Origin: Flavobacterium ichthyis
GTDB lineage: Bacteria; Bacteroidota; Bacteroidia; Flavobacteriales; Flavobacteriaceae
DNA length: 64,000 nt
Direction: 5' to 3'
Assembly: GCF_009915155.1 (NCBI RefSeq)
Contig: NZ_JAABLM010000002.1
Coordinates: forward strand, 124,001-188,000
The notes beneath the pieces were generated by a model. It was not told the origin of the DNA. It searched no databases and saw only the letters and a list, made by a program, of their open reading frames with translations. The position numbers were made by a program, and so were the translations under genes. Below are positions 56,544-64,000 of the stretch, in pieces; the first letter of the stretch is position 1, and each line of letters opens with the position of its first letter.

Positions 56544-58292
56544 ATGGCAATATTCAATTTTGAAGACAATTCTTCTATCGGAACAGTGTTTAGTGTTGAT
56601 ACAGCAACATTAATCATAAAAGTTGATGAACTCGAAAAACTAAGAAAGCTACAAGTCAATCATTTGGTAGCAGTTCAAAGTTCAAAAGCAGGACAACATT
56701 TAATAGGAATAATCAACCGCATAACTCGGAAGGCTTCTGATGAAGAACAGCCAGCAGGAGATGATTTAGGATTAAACAATTTTCTTTTCACTGAAAATAT
56801 TTTGAAAGTGAATTTGATTGGCACTTTGTTGAATAAACACGGAGAAAAAGAAAATGTTTTCAAAAGAACACTGGATACTGTTCCCGAAATCGAAGCTAAA
56901 TGTTATCCGATAGACGGAGAGAATATTACCAAGTTTATGCAAACTATTTCTACCAAAGAGAATTATGAAATTCCGCTTTCAATCGGAAAATATTCAATAG
57001 ATGAAAATGCAGAAGCATTTTTGGACGGAGATAAACTTTTTCAACGCCACGCTGTAATTGTGGGTAGTACAGGTTCAGGAAAATCTTGGTGTGTAGCAAA
57101 AATTATTGAACAGATAGCCAAATTGCCAATGGCAAATTCTATTTTGTTTGACATACACGGAGAATACAGCGGAGCAAATTTTAAAGCTGACGGAATACAA
57201 CATTTCAGAATTGCAAATCCTTCTGATTTAGGCAAAAAAGGAAATCTTGCCAATGGTGTTTTGATGTTACCTTATTGGCTATTGACTTATGAAGAAATGT
57301 TGGCTATGCTTCTTGATAGAAGCGACAGTAATGCACCAAATCAAGCAATGGTTTTTTCAAGAACCGTATATACAGAAAAGAAAAATTACCTTACTTCAAT
57401 TGGAGATACCGTATTTATCGATAACTTAACGATTGACAGTCCAATACCTTATAAATTGGATGCTGTTTTAGATGAACTTAAACGATTAGACACAGAACGT
57501 GTTGCAGGTTCAACGGCAGCAGGTAAGAATGGAGATTTTAACGGCAAGCTATCTCGTTTTATTCAGCGTCTTGAAGCAAAGAAAGAGGATAAACGCTTAG
57601 GTTTTTTATTTCAAATATCCGAAGATGAATTGCAATTAGATTGGTTAAACGATTTTTGTAGTGCATTGATGCACGGTTCTGAACTTAACGGCAAAAAATC
57701 GGGTGTAAAAATTATAGATTTTTCAGAAGTACCATCAGATGTTTTACCCTTAGTAATTGGGTTGGTTGCAAGAATTGTTTTTACCGTTCAACAGTGGACT
57801 GCAAAAGAAAATCAACATCCAATTTGTTTGATGTGTGATGAGGCTCATTTGTATATTCCTGAAAGAACCAATCAGGACAGTGCTTCCGAACTTGGATTAA
57901 AAAGTTTTGAAAGAATTGCAAAAGAAGGCAGAAAATATGGCGTAAGCTTAACTGTAATCAGCCAACGACCAGCCGAAGTAAACCGAACTGTTTTAAGTCA
58001 GTGCAACAATTTTATTTCGTTACGACTTGCCAATGCAGAAGACCAAGCTGTTATCAAAAAACTTTTACAAGACAATCTTACAGGATTGACAGAAGTTCTT
58101 CCAATCTTAGACATTGGAGAAGCATTGATAGTTGGAGATGCTTCATTACTTCCAACAAGGGTGCTGATTTCGGAGCCGACAATCAAGCCTGATAGTGCAA
58201 CCATTAAATTTTGGAAAGAATGGAGCAATAAAGGTGCTAAACAAGATATTAAAAATGCAGTAGCTGGACTTCGTAAACAATCCAAGACATAA
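56544..58292 (+). CDS. Cassette 20: HerA-type ATPase
   Basis: The 582-residue protein is a HerA/FtsK-superfamily ATPase (DUF87). It has an N-terminal HAS-barrel-like region, Walker A GSTGSGKSW (about 173-181), Walker B CLMCDEAHLYIP (about 427) and a C-terminal VISQRPAEVNRTVLSQCNNFISLRL sensor region. It forms a hexameric motor in characterised SIR2-HerA complexes. Its stop is directly followed by the right structured repeat. Confidence 0.92.
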   Translation: MAIFNFEDNSSIGTVFSVDTATLIIKVDELEKLRKLQVNHLVAVQSSKAGQHLIGIINRITRKASDEEQPAGDDLGLNNFLFTENILKVNLIGTLLNKHGEKENVFKRTLDTVPEIEAKCYPIDGENITKFMQTISTKENYEIPLSIGKYSIDENAEAFLDGDKLFQRHAVIVGSTGSGKSWCVAKIIEQIAKLPMANSILFDIHGEYSGANFKADGIQHFRIANPSDLGKKGNLANGVLMLPYWLLTYEEMLAMLLDRSDSNAPNQAMVFSRTVYTEKKNYLTSIGDTVFIDNLTIDSPIPYKLDAVLDELKRLDTERVAGSTAAGKNGDFNGKLSRFIQRLEAKKEDKRLGFLFQISEDELQLDWLNDFCSALMHGSELNGKKSGVKIIDFSEVPSDVLPLVIGLVARIVFTVQQWTAKENQHPICLMCDEAHLYIPERTNQDSASELGLKSFERIAKEGRKYGVSLTVISQRPAEVNRTVLSQCNNFISLRLANAEDQAVIKKLLQDNLTGLTEVLPILDIGEALIVGDASLLPTRVLISEPTIKPDSATIKFWKEWSNKGAKQDIKNAVAGLRKQSKT

Positions 58293-58302
58293 GCCACCAC
58301 AC

Positions 58303-58368
58303 AAGCACACATATTTGCAAGCCGTACAAAGCCAACGCACAAACCAAAGCTTGCAAAAGAGTGTGCTT
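58303..58368. repeat. Structured repeat, right copy flanking the defence module
   Basis: Outer stem AAGCACAC/GTGTGCTT, inner stem TTGCAAGC/GCTTGCAA, internal loops ATAT and AAGA, and a 26-nt loop matching the left copy at about 23 of 26 positions. The outer stem differs from the left copy but remains perfectly paired. Confidence 0.75.
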
Positions 58369-58420
58369 TTTGCCAACGCTCAACCGACCGACAACAAATG
58401 CGACAGAGAAAAGGGGCAGC

Positions 58421-58552
58421 AGATAACAGCAGTTTGGTAAAATGGCGGGTTTAGTGCTAAATTCAACAACAGTTCTTCAATTGAACTTTTGTGCAAAACT
58501 GAACTTTTGTGCTCCGAAATCCGCCACTGCGCCAAGCTGCGAAACGTTGGTG
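58421..58552 (+). repeat. attC-like site 20 (last of the array)
   Basis: This 132-bp site has GCAGTTTGG facing CCAAGCTGC and GGCGG with CCGCC. Its inverse core AGATAAC does not match GTTAGGC at the left edge of cassette 20, so this cassette is not a simple insertion. After the core, TTGGTGGCAAGCATAACGCAG looks like the left end of a lost cassette. Confidence 0.88.
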
Positions 58553-58914
58553 GCAAGCATAACGCAGACTCAAGAATCTAACGCAATACAAAAACCTTTT
58601 CAATATCTACCTATGATTCACTAATTCAATATATACTTCAAAAGCTGAAAAGAATCCTCCAATTTTCGTAAATATTTCTTAGAGAAGAATTATGCTATAA
58701 AGCTACTAAAACTCTTGTCCGTGTTTTTTAAAAGAAAACTGACATTTCTCTTAATTATTACATTGAAAAAACTAGAAAACGTAGATTAAGTATCTAAAAA
58801 ACAATACAATAAACACTAATATTATATCTGATTATTTATAAATAGTTCAATAAATTAATTGCGATGAAACTTCATATCTCATAGTTTTGGAAATAATTTA
58901 ATCAAATTAAAAAC
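58553..58914. other. Non-coding stretch after the array
   Basis: The first 20 bases resemble the left end of cassettes 1 and 6 (GGTGGCAAGCATAACGCAG). No gene follows, so a trailing cassette has probably been lost. The remainder is AT-rich and shows no clear gene or hairpin; the promoter of the next gene should lie here. Confidence 0.5.
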
Positions 58915-60102
58915 ATGAGAAAACAATTATTCTTTATTGCTATTGCAAGTTTATTCACCTCAATGGCTTCAGCAGCCGATTTATATGTGAGAGATTTAGG
59001 TGCTGGTGGTTCATACTCAACAATTAGTGCTGCTATCACAGCCGCTAATGATGGTGATCGTATTATCATTAGACCAAAGGCAGGAAATCTTCCTTTCATT
59101 GAAAACTTAACAATTGACAAATCATTATCATTTGTTTCTGAAATCAATTTCTCAAATTATTTGGTTCAAGGAACAGTTTCTATTATACCTCTTTCAGGAA
59201 GAGTAGTTTCTGTACAAAATATGAATTTAACAAGTACATTTACCTCATCTGCCGACTCTGCTAACGGAAGAACAACTATAAATGTATATAATTCTACTTT
59301 AAACGGCGGTATTGCTGTCAATAAACTAAATACATCCTTGAATATATCTGGTTGCACTGTTACAGGAACTATTTCTTGCACACATGGCAGAATAACGGGA
59401 AATACAGCTAATAAAATACTTGTTTCTACTAATGTTGCAGACACAAGTTTAGCTTTAGATGATATTGAAATTATTGCAAATGCAGTACTTGGTAGTAATG
59501 AAGCAATTTGGCTTATTCAAAAAAACTATAAAGCTAAAATATTAAATAATTATTGCGCATTTGGAAATATTACTTTTACAGATGCTAAAAACCTAAGCGA
59601 AAATGAAATTCGAAACAATGTAATTTCCTCTGGATCAAACACAGGAATATATATTGGAATACCAACGGGAAATAATGCTACTTTTTATGTACTAAATAAT
59701 GTAATTTGTCCTTCAAACTCTTCTTCAAGTTACTATGAAGTAACTAATTCTACTACAGCAACAGCTACTGTTTATGTGAGATATAATGCGTCGAATTCAG
59801 GGTTTACAATACTTAATTGTATCGCGAGCAACAATATTAGCAGTGCAAGTATTAGTTTTAATGCTACTACAAGTAATGCTACAGGTTCTGCACTTGTAAA
59901 TGCAGGAGCAATAGAAGATGATTTTGCAGATATAAATTTGACCAGAAACGACATAGGAAACCGTGGAGGTTCGGATTCTTGGGAAAATTATTGGCCAACA
60001 GCAGCCGGAAATAAGCCGCAAGTAAATTATTTAAACACTCCAAGAAGGATTTATTCTGGCACAACAGAGATGAATGCAACGGGTTCGGGTTATTCTAAAT
60101 AA
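58915..60102 (+). CDS. Secreted beta-helix-like protein
   Basis: The 395-residue protein has a signal peptide (MRKQLFFIAIASLFTSMASA). The mature part begins ADLYVRDLGAGGSYSTISAAITAANDGDRIIIRPK, the usual start of right-handed beta-helix proteins that handle polysaccharides or adhere to surfaces. The rest is rich in Asn, Thr and Ser with short strands and turns. No catalytic residues can be named and no sorting domain is seen. The next gene starts 19 bp downstream and may be co-transcribed. Confidence 0.75.
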   Translation: MRKQLFFIAIASLFTSMASAADLYVRDLGAGGSYSTISAAITAANDGDRIIIRPKAGNLPFIENLTIDKSLSFVSEINFSNYLVQGTVSIIPLSGRVVSVQNMNLTSTFTSSADSANGRTTINVYNSTLNGGIAVNKLNTSLNISGCTVTGTISCTHGRITGNTANKILVSTNVADTSLALDDIEIIANAVLGSNEAIWLIQKNYKAKILNNYCAFGNITFTDAKNLSENEIRNNVISSGSNTGIYIGIPTGNNATFYVLNNVICPSNSSSSYYEVTNSTTATATVYVRYNASNSGFTILNCIASNNISSASISFNATTSNATGSALVNAGAIEDDFADINLTRNDIGNRGGSDSWENYWPTAAGNKPQVNYLNTPRRIYSGTTEMNATGSGYSK

Positions 60103-60121
60103 TATAATACCTGAGTCTAAG

Positions 60122-61135
60122 ATGAAAAAATATATTTATAGTTTATTGGCCGTTATGACAATGAGTTTATCTTCTGCCCAATTGTCATCATTAAGCCAAG
60201 CCGAATATTTTTGGGATGCCGATCCTGGCGAAGGAAACGGGATAGCAATTTCAGCAGTAGATGGAAGCTTTAACAGCGTTTTTGAGAAAATAGCTATCTC
60301 AGGATTAAATGCTCCTAGTGTTGGTTTACACAAGTTTAGTGTTAGATTAAAAGACAACCAAGGGGTTTGGGGACCAGTTTTCACGAATGTCATAATTGTA
60401 GAATCTACAACAACACCAAACCCTGTTACAATAACACAAGCAGAATATTTTTGGGATACTGATCCAGGTGAAGGAAATGCTACACCACTTTTAGCTGTTG
60501 ATGGTAATCTGAATAGTGCTTTCGAAAAAGTAGCTATTGCTGGTTTAGGAGCGCCAAGTGTTGGGCTACATAATTTTTCTATTCGTCTGAAAGACAATCA
60601 AGGTGTTTGGGGACCAACTTTTACTAATAGTATTACCGTTGAAAGTACGACAACTCCACTACCCGTTAGCCTTACCCAAGCCGAATATTTTTGGGATGTT
60701 GATCCGGGAGAAGGAAGCGGTACACCTCTTTTGGCTTTTGATGGAAATTTTAATGATACTTTTGAAAAGTTTCTCGGAGATGCTATTCCAATTGTAAATC
60801 CAGTAGGATTACATAAATTTTGTGTTCGGGTGAAAGACAGCCAAGGAATTTGGGGACCAATCTTTACTAATGTTGTTTATATAGAAACAGTTTTGAGTGT
60901 AAATCCTCATGAGATGGCCGATAATTATTATTTTTTTCCAAATCCAGCAACTTCGGTTATTCGCTTTAATAAAGATATCGAAAGCATAATAATTATTGAT
61001 TTGAATGGAAGACAAATCGCAGCTTCTACAACAAATAACGAAGTTAATATTGAAAAATTGGCTATTGGAACCTATATTCTAAAAGTTACTACACCAGAAG
61101 GTAAAACCTTTAATAAAAAAATGATTAAAAGATAA
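60122..61135 (+). CDS. T9SS-sorted protein with three tandem repeats
   Basis: The start chosen gives a signal peptide (MKKYIYSLLAVMTMSLSSAQ); upstream in-frame codons overlap the previous gene. Residues about 22-280 form three repeats of about 85 residues, each with QAEYFWDxDPGEG at the start and GLHKFxxRxKDxQGxWGPxFTN near the end. The C-terminal 70 residues (NYYFFPNPATSVIRF...DLNGRQI...GTYILKVTTPEGKTFNKKMIKR) are a type A sorting domain for type IX secretion, placing the protein on the cell surface or outside. Confidence 0.9.
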   Translation: MKKYIYSLLAVMTMSLSSAQLSSLSQAEYFWDADPGEGNGIAISAVDGSFNSVFEKIAISGLNAPSVGLHKFSVRLKDNQGVWGPVFTNVIIVESTTTPNPVTITQAEYFWDTDPGEGNATPLLAVDGNLNSAFEKVAIAGLGAPSVGLHNFSIRLKDNQGVWGPTFTNSITVESTTTPLPVSLTQAEYFWDVDPGEGSGTPLLAFDGNFNDTFEKFLGDAIPIVNPVGLHKFCVRVKDSQGIWGPIFTNVVYIETVLSVNPHEMADNYYFFPNPATSVIRFNKDIESIIIIDLNGRQIAASTTNNEVNIEKLAIGTYILKVTTPEGKTFNKKMIKR

Positions 61136-61154
61136 GTTTTAGTTTTTATTTTTA

Positions 61155-61195
61155 AAAATCCCAAATTTCATTTTTTTTGAAATTTGGGATTTTAT
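61155..61195 (+). terminator. Strong terminator after the T9SS-sorted gene
   Basis: A perfect 16-bp stem (AAAATCCCAAATTTCA and TGAAATTTGGGATTTT) closes a 7-nt T loop and is followed by TTTT-rich sequence. Confidence 0.9.
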
Positions 61196-61288
61196 TTTGC
61201 ACTTAATACAAATTTCCAACTCAAATCAATTAACCTTAAAACGAACTAATGAGAAAAAGAACGAATCATATTATAATTATTAAAGCAA

Positions 61289-61406
61289 CTGTAACGTCAT
61301 GCCAATTTTTTACTCTCCAAACTATTTTTAATGTAAAACGACTATATTAGCAGAAAGTAGGCAATGTGCTGCATTCGCAAAGGTCAATAAGTGGCCAAAC
61401 TATTAT
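61289..61406 (+). repeat. Decayed attC-like site outside the array
   Basis: CTGTAAC at the left, ATTAGCAGAAAGTA in the middle and GCATTCGCAAAGGTC...GTGGCCAAACTATTA at the right resemble sites 12 and 14. The final core reads ACTATTA instead of CGTTA. About 118 bp remain. No cassette gene lies directly on either side. Confidence 0.5.
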
Positions 61407-61486
61407 TCTGGAATTCTGAAGCCAAATCGTTTAAAATACAGTATAAAAATGCGGAAAACCTAACATTGCAATAAAAAGCAAACGTA

Positions 61487-62023
61487 ATGACTGTAAATAA
61501 TAAAGAAATCTGGATAAAAAAAGGTTACGAAATATTTGCAAACTTCGGAAAAAATGGACTAAAAATTGAACCGCTTGCCATATCCGTAGGTAAAAGCAAA
61601 TCTTCTTTTTACCATCATTTTGCAGATCTTGAATTGTTTATGGATTTCCTGTTGAATTATCACATTCAACAATCGCAAATTATAGCGAATAAAGAGAAAA
61701 ATGCTCAAAATATCGATCCAGAACTCATCCATATTCTGGTCGAACACAAAATAGATTTGCTATTTAACAGACAACTTCGAATTAACCAAAACATTCCCTC
61801 TTATGCTGTGATTTTAGAGCAATCAAATAAAATAATAGGAAATGCTTTTGTAAATACTTGGGTAAAAGATTTAGACTTACAACTGACCGAAAAACAAATT
61901 GATGGAATTTTCAGTTTGGCTCTTGAAAACTTTTTTCTTCAAATTAATATTGAAACCTTGAATTATAACTGGCTGTCAAACTATTTTAAAAATTTAAAAA
62001 CAATTGCACATAATATCATCTAA
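61487..62023 (+). CDS. TetR/AcrR-type transcription regulator
   Basis: The 178-residue protein has an N-terminal TetR helix-turn-helix (WIKKGYEIFANFGKNGLKIEPLAISVGKSKSSFYHHFADLELFMDFLL) and a helical ligand-binding C-terminal part. It lies upstream of two small membrane-protein genes on the same strand, which it may control. The ligand is unknown. Confidence 0.88.
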   Translation: MTVNNKEIWIKKGYEIFANFGKNGLKIEPLAISVGKSKSSFYHHFADLELFMDFLLNYHIQQSQIIANKEKNAQNIDPELIHILVEHKIDLLFNRQLRINQNIPSYAVILEQSNKIIGNAFVNTWVKDLDLQLTEKQIDGIFSLALENFFLQINIETLNYNWLSNYFKNLKTIAHNII

Positions 62024-62093
62024 ATTGTACGGTAGCGACTAAAATACTCTTCAATATCATTTTATTTTTGCAGCATAAAGTAAATGCAAAAAA

Positions 62094-62516
62094 ATGATGA
62101 CACAAAAATTTCACAAATTTTGGTTAATAATTACCGCAATTATAGTAGGTTCATTTGGCCCCGTATTTTCGTTAGGCACAACAATTAAAACATCAGAATT
62201 TCCAAGTTGGGCGTTAGATGTGTTAAGCTGGTCTATGGGAACTCACAATTTCGAAGCACCAACTACGAGGTTTTTGACGGCTTTAACAGGGGGTTTTCTC
62301 TTTGGCTGGGGAATATGTATACTTTGTTTGAGAATTTGGGTTTATGACAAAGCACCTGATGAAACACGTAAAGCAGTTGTGTCAGGCTTGTTAGCGTGGT
62401 GTGTCTTGGATAGCATAGGTTCTATCGCTTCTGGAAATTCAATCAATGCTTTTTTCAATATCATTGTTATTTTACTTGCTGTTGGACCACTTTGGAGACC
62501 TGCAAAACAAAATTAA
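62094..62516 (+). CDS. Small membrane protein of unknown function
   Basis: The 140-residue protein (MMTQKFHKFW..., either Met possible) has four hydrophobic helices (LIITAIIVGSFGPVFSLG, FLTALTGGFLFGWGICILCLRIW, AVVSGLLAWCVLDSIGSIASG, FFNIIVILLAVGPLW). The family is not recognised with certainty. It follows the TetR-like gene by 70 bp and precedes another membrane protein by 18 bp. Confidence 0.75.
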   Translation: MMTQKFHKFWLIITAIIVGSFGPVFSLGTTIKTSEFPSWALDVLSWSMGTHNFEAPTTRFLTALTGGFLFGWGICILCLRIWVYDKAPDETRKAVVSGLLAWCVLDSIGSIASGNSINAFFNIIVILLAVGPLWRPAKQN

Positions 62517-62534
62517 TCATCTAATTATTTCAAT

Positions 62535-62876
62535 ATGCACAAACAATTTTTTTTAAATATTCTTCTTGCATCAATGGCTATAATTGTAGGGGTTTATACC
62601 ATTTTCACAATGCAAAAAAAAGGAGCCAGTCTTTTTCAAATTTTCATATCAAATATAACCGCTTTAAGCTGGAATGGCCAATTTAATCTCGATTTTAGTT
62701 GTTACTTGATGCTTTCAGGAATTTGGATCATGTGGCGAAACAAATTTTCTACATCATCAATAATTTTTGCACCATTCGCAATGGTTATTGGCATTATTGT
62801 ATTTGCACCCTATCTATTATTTCTATTGTACAAAGAAAATGGAGATCTTAAGAAGTTGATAGTTGGAGATAGATAA
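62535..62876 (+). CDS. Small membrane protein of unknown function
   Basis: The 113-residue protein has three hydrophobic helices (FFLNILLASMAIIVGVYTIF, a middle one with CYLMLSGIWIMWRNKF, and IIFAPFAMVIGIIVFAPYLLFLLY) and the motif LSWNGQFNLDFSCYLMLSGIWIMWRNKFS. Possibly related to DUF2834-type proteins, not verified. It probably forms an operon with the preceding gene. Confidence 0.7.
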   Translation: MHKQFFLNILLASMAIIVGVYTIFTMQKKGASLFQIFISNITALSWNGQFNLDFSCYLMLSGIWIMWRNKFSTSSIIFAPFAMVIGIIVFAPYLLFLLYKENGDLKKLIVGDR

Positions 62877-62992
62877 AAAATGGTAACTACTACTAATAAA
62901 AGTAGTAATTTACATTAGCAGAAGTTGGACTTTTTAGAAAGTACTTTTCTGAACTAATATTCTAAATTTGTAAAATAAAATTTTTCATTAAA

Positions 62993-63130
62993 TTGGCGAT
63001 ATTCAAATTAAGTCAGGATTGGGCAAGAGCCGCATTGTTTTCTGAAAAAATGGTTTGGCTTTTCAGCATAATTCTGTTGATTACCGCAATTGGGTTTTCG
63101 TACTGGGGAAAAACTGCAATGGCAACCTAA
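62993..63130 (+). pseudogene. Possible short membrane-protein remnant
   Basis: A 45-residue frame from TTG reads LAIFKLSQDWARAALFSEKMVWLFSIILLITAIGFSYWGKTAMAT with one membrane helix. No ATG is available and it is short, so a fragment of a former gene or a small membrane peptide are both possible. Confidence 0.3.
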
Positions 63131-63151
63131 AAACCGTAACATCAAAACATT

Positions 63152-63997
63152 ATGACAAACGAATATGAAATTTTACAATCCGAATGGGATTACCGTATCG
63201 TTCAAGACCAATCGGGAAATAAGAAAAAATTAATTCGGGGCGTAGATTATGATTGTACTTGGATAAATCTTGGTGAAGGTTTTGCCAAACGGGGTAAAGA
63301 GATCATTTTCTATAATGAAAAAAAGTTTTCCAAACTCTACAAAATCATTGACTTTGAAACATTTGAATTGATTCAATCTTACAAAACTTCCACCCATTAT
63401 TTTAAAGATAAAAACCACGTTTATATCGATTCTTATAGGGATAAGGATTTAACGATATTAGAAGATGCAAATCCAAACGATTTTATAATTTGTGACATCC
63501 ACAAAGGCTTTGTCACATCAAAAAACACAGACTATTGGTATGGAGTGAAAATACCATTTCGATTGGCAGATGCAGTTTTTTATGAAGGAGGAAGTTATCA
63601 AAAAGTGGGAAACCAAATTTACTTTGCCTTTGCAAATCTAGTAGATTGCGATGTACCTTCCTTTGAAATTGTGGATAAAAGAGAACATCATAAAACTGTT
63701 TTCAAAGACAAAAATCATATTTACCACAAAGGCAAAGTGGTAGAAAATGCCAACCCGGCAACTTTTCATTTTTTAGAAAATTGCATCAATGATACGTTGC
63801 GACCTTATTATTACAATTCTGATATTCATTACTATGCTAAAGATGACAAATACGCATATTTTATAAATAGTGTAAATTCAATCAAAACAATTAAAACAAA
63901 AGATGTAGATGGATTTGATTTTAAGGTTGTTGACAGTCGAGGAATTGCGTTTGACAAAAATTACGAATACCATCAAGGCGTTAAGAAAAGGATCTAA
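63152..63997 (+). CDS. DKNYY-like repeat protein
   Basis: The 281-residue protein lacks a signal peptide. It contains several DKNYY-type repeats: YFKDKNHVYID, VFKDKNHIYHKGK, YAKDDKYAYFI and AFDKNYEYHQGVKK. The fold is a series of beta hairpins with unknown function. The stop codon lies four bases before the end of the window, so the gene is complete. Confidence 0.78.
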   Translation: MTNEYEILQSEWDYRIVQDQSGNKKKLIRGVDYDCTWINLGEGFAKRGKEIIFYNEKKFSKLYKIIDFETFELIQSYKTSTHYFKDKNHVYIDSYRDKDLTILEDANPNDFIICDIHKGFVTSKNTDYWYGVKIPFRLADAVFYEGGSYQKVGNQIYFAFANLVDCDVPSFEIVDKREHHKTVFKDKNHIYHKGKVVENANPATFHFLENCINDTLRPYYYNSDIHYYAKDDKYAYFINSVNSIKTIKTKDVDGFDFKVVDSRGIAFDKNYEYHQGVKKRI

Positions 63998-64000
63998 AAA

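Noticed and set aside
28728..58552. Sites interpreted as MITEs or REP elements
   Set aside because: Transposon ends would be the same in every copy and flanked by target duplications. Here the outermost bases differ per cassette and match the far end of the same cassette, which fits site-specific recombination.
28728..58552. Promoter inside each attC-like site (TTTG-rich centres)
   Set aside because: TTTG and TTTGTGC words recur, but no convincing TAnnTTTG element at proper spacing to the next gene was found in most sites.
62880..62960. A further decayed attC-like site
   Set aside because: TGGTAACTAC and TTAGCAGAAG are suggestive words, but no arms or core can be paired; similarity is too short.

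Overview
The window is AT-rich DNA from a member of the Bacteroidota, most probably Flavobacteriaceae (Flavobacterium-like). The evidence is a protein with a type IX secretion sorting domain, a fused CcoN-CcoO cbb3 oxidase subunit, a fused alpha/beta 2-oxoacid dehydrogenase E1, DUF3307 next to a SatD-like gene, and a dispersed intergenic repeat of flavobacterial style. No rRNA, tRNA or CRISPR array was seen.

Left part (1-26.7 kb) is ordinary chromosome. It holds a Kef-type K+/H+ antiporter with its flavoprotein partner, guaB, a TPR-containing sensor kinase, an HMG-CoA lyase-like enzyme, a SatD-like regulator plus DUF3307 pair behind three evenly spaced palindromes, pyrD, pepT, a peptidase-like outer-membrane protein and a fused E1. 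A complete cbb3 oxidase locus follows (ccoI, ccoS, ccoNO, ccoQ, ccoP, ccoG, ccoH and a TauE/SafE-like gene). It has a divergent Crp/Fnr regulator and two almost identical 20-bp operator-like motifs.

Middle part (26.8-58.55 kb) is the striking region: a cassette array that looks like a sedentary integron. A tyrosine recombinase gene, broken by one stop codon and one frameshift, lies at the left end. It is followed by an attI-like junction and then 20 cassettes, each ending in an attC-like site. Sites measure 123-136 bp and most are exactly 132 bp. Each site starts with NNNTAAC and ends with G|TTRNNN, with two nested arm pairs between. In 18 of 20 cassettes the first bases of the cassette are clearly complementary to the inverse core of that same cassette's own 3' site, usually over 9-15 positions. 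This is the pattern expected if cassettes insert as circles at G|TT. The recombinase has no visible IntI-specific insertion but has a ~60-residue N-terminal extension, so it may belong to a different integrase lineage. Cargo is dominated by probable defence and toxin-antitoxin genes: a Ser/Thr kinase pair, a Panacea antitoxin with a membrane partner, CBASS (CD-NTase plus S-4TM effector), a small protein with a Cas9-like RuvC-I start, a HEPN-like protein present in two nearly identical 785-bp cassettes, paired DUF488 proteins with a dual-OB-like protein, a PLD-like protein, DUF4365, AIPR, and an 8-kb module of XRE + type IIG-like methylase + second methylase + SIR2 + HerA. That last module is flanked by structured direct repeats whose outer arms covary.

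Right part (58.6-64 kb) returns to non-cassette genes: a secreted beta-helix-like protein, a T9SS-sorted triple-repeat protein, a TetR-like regulator, small membrane proteins and a DKNYY-like repeat protein. A decayed attC-like site near 61.3 kb suggests the array once reached further, or that sites are scattered around it.
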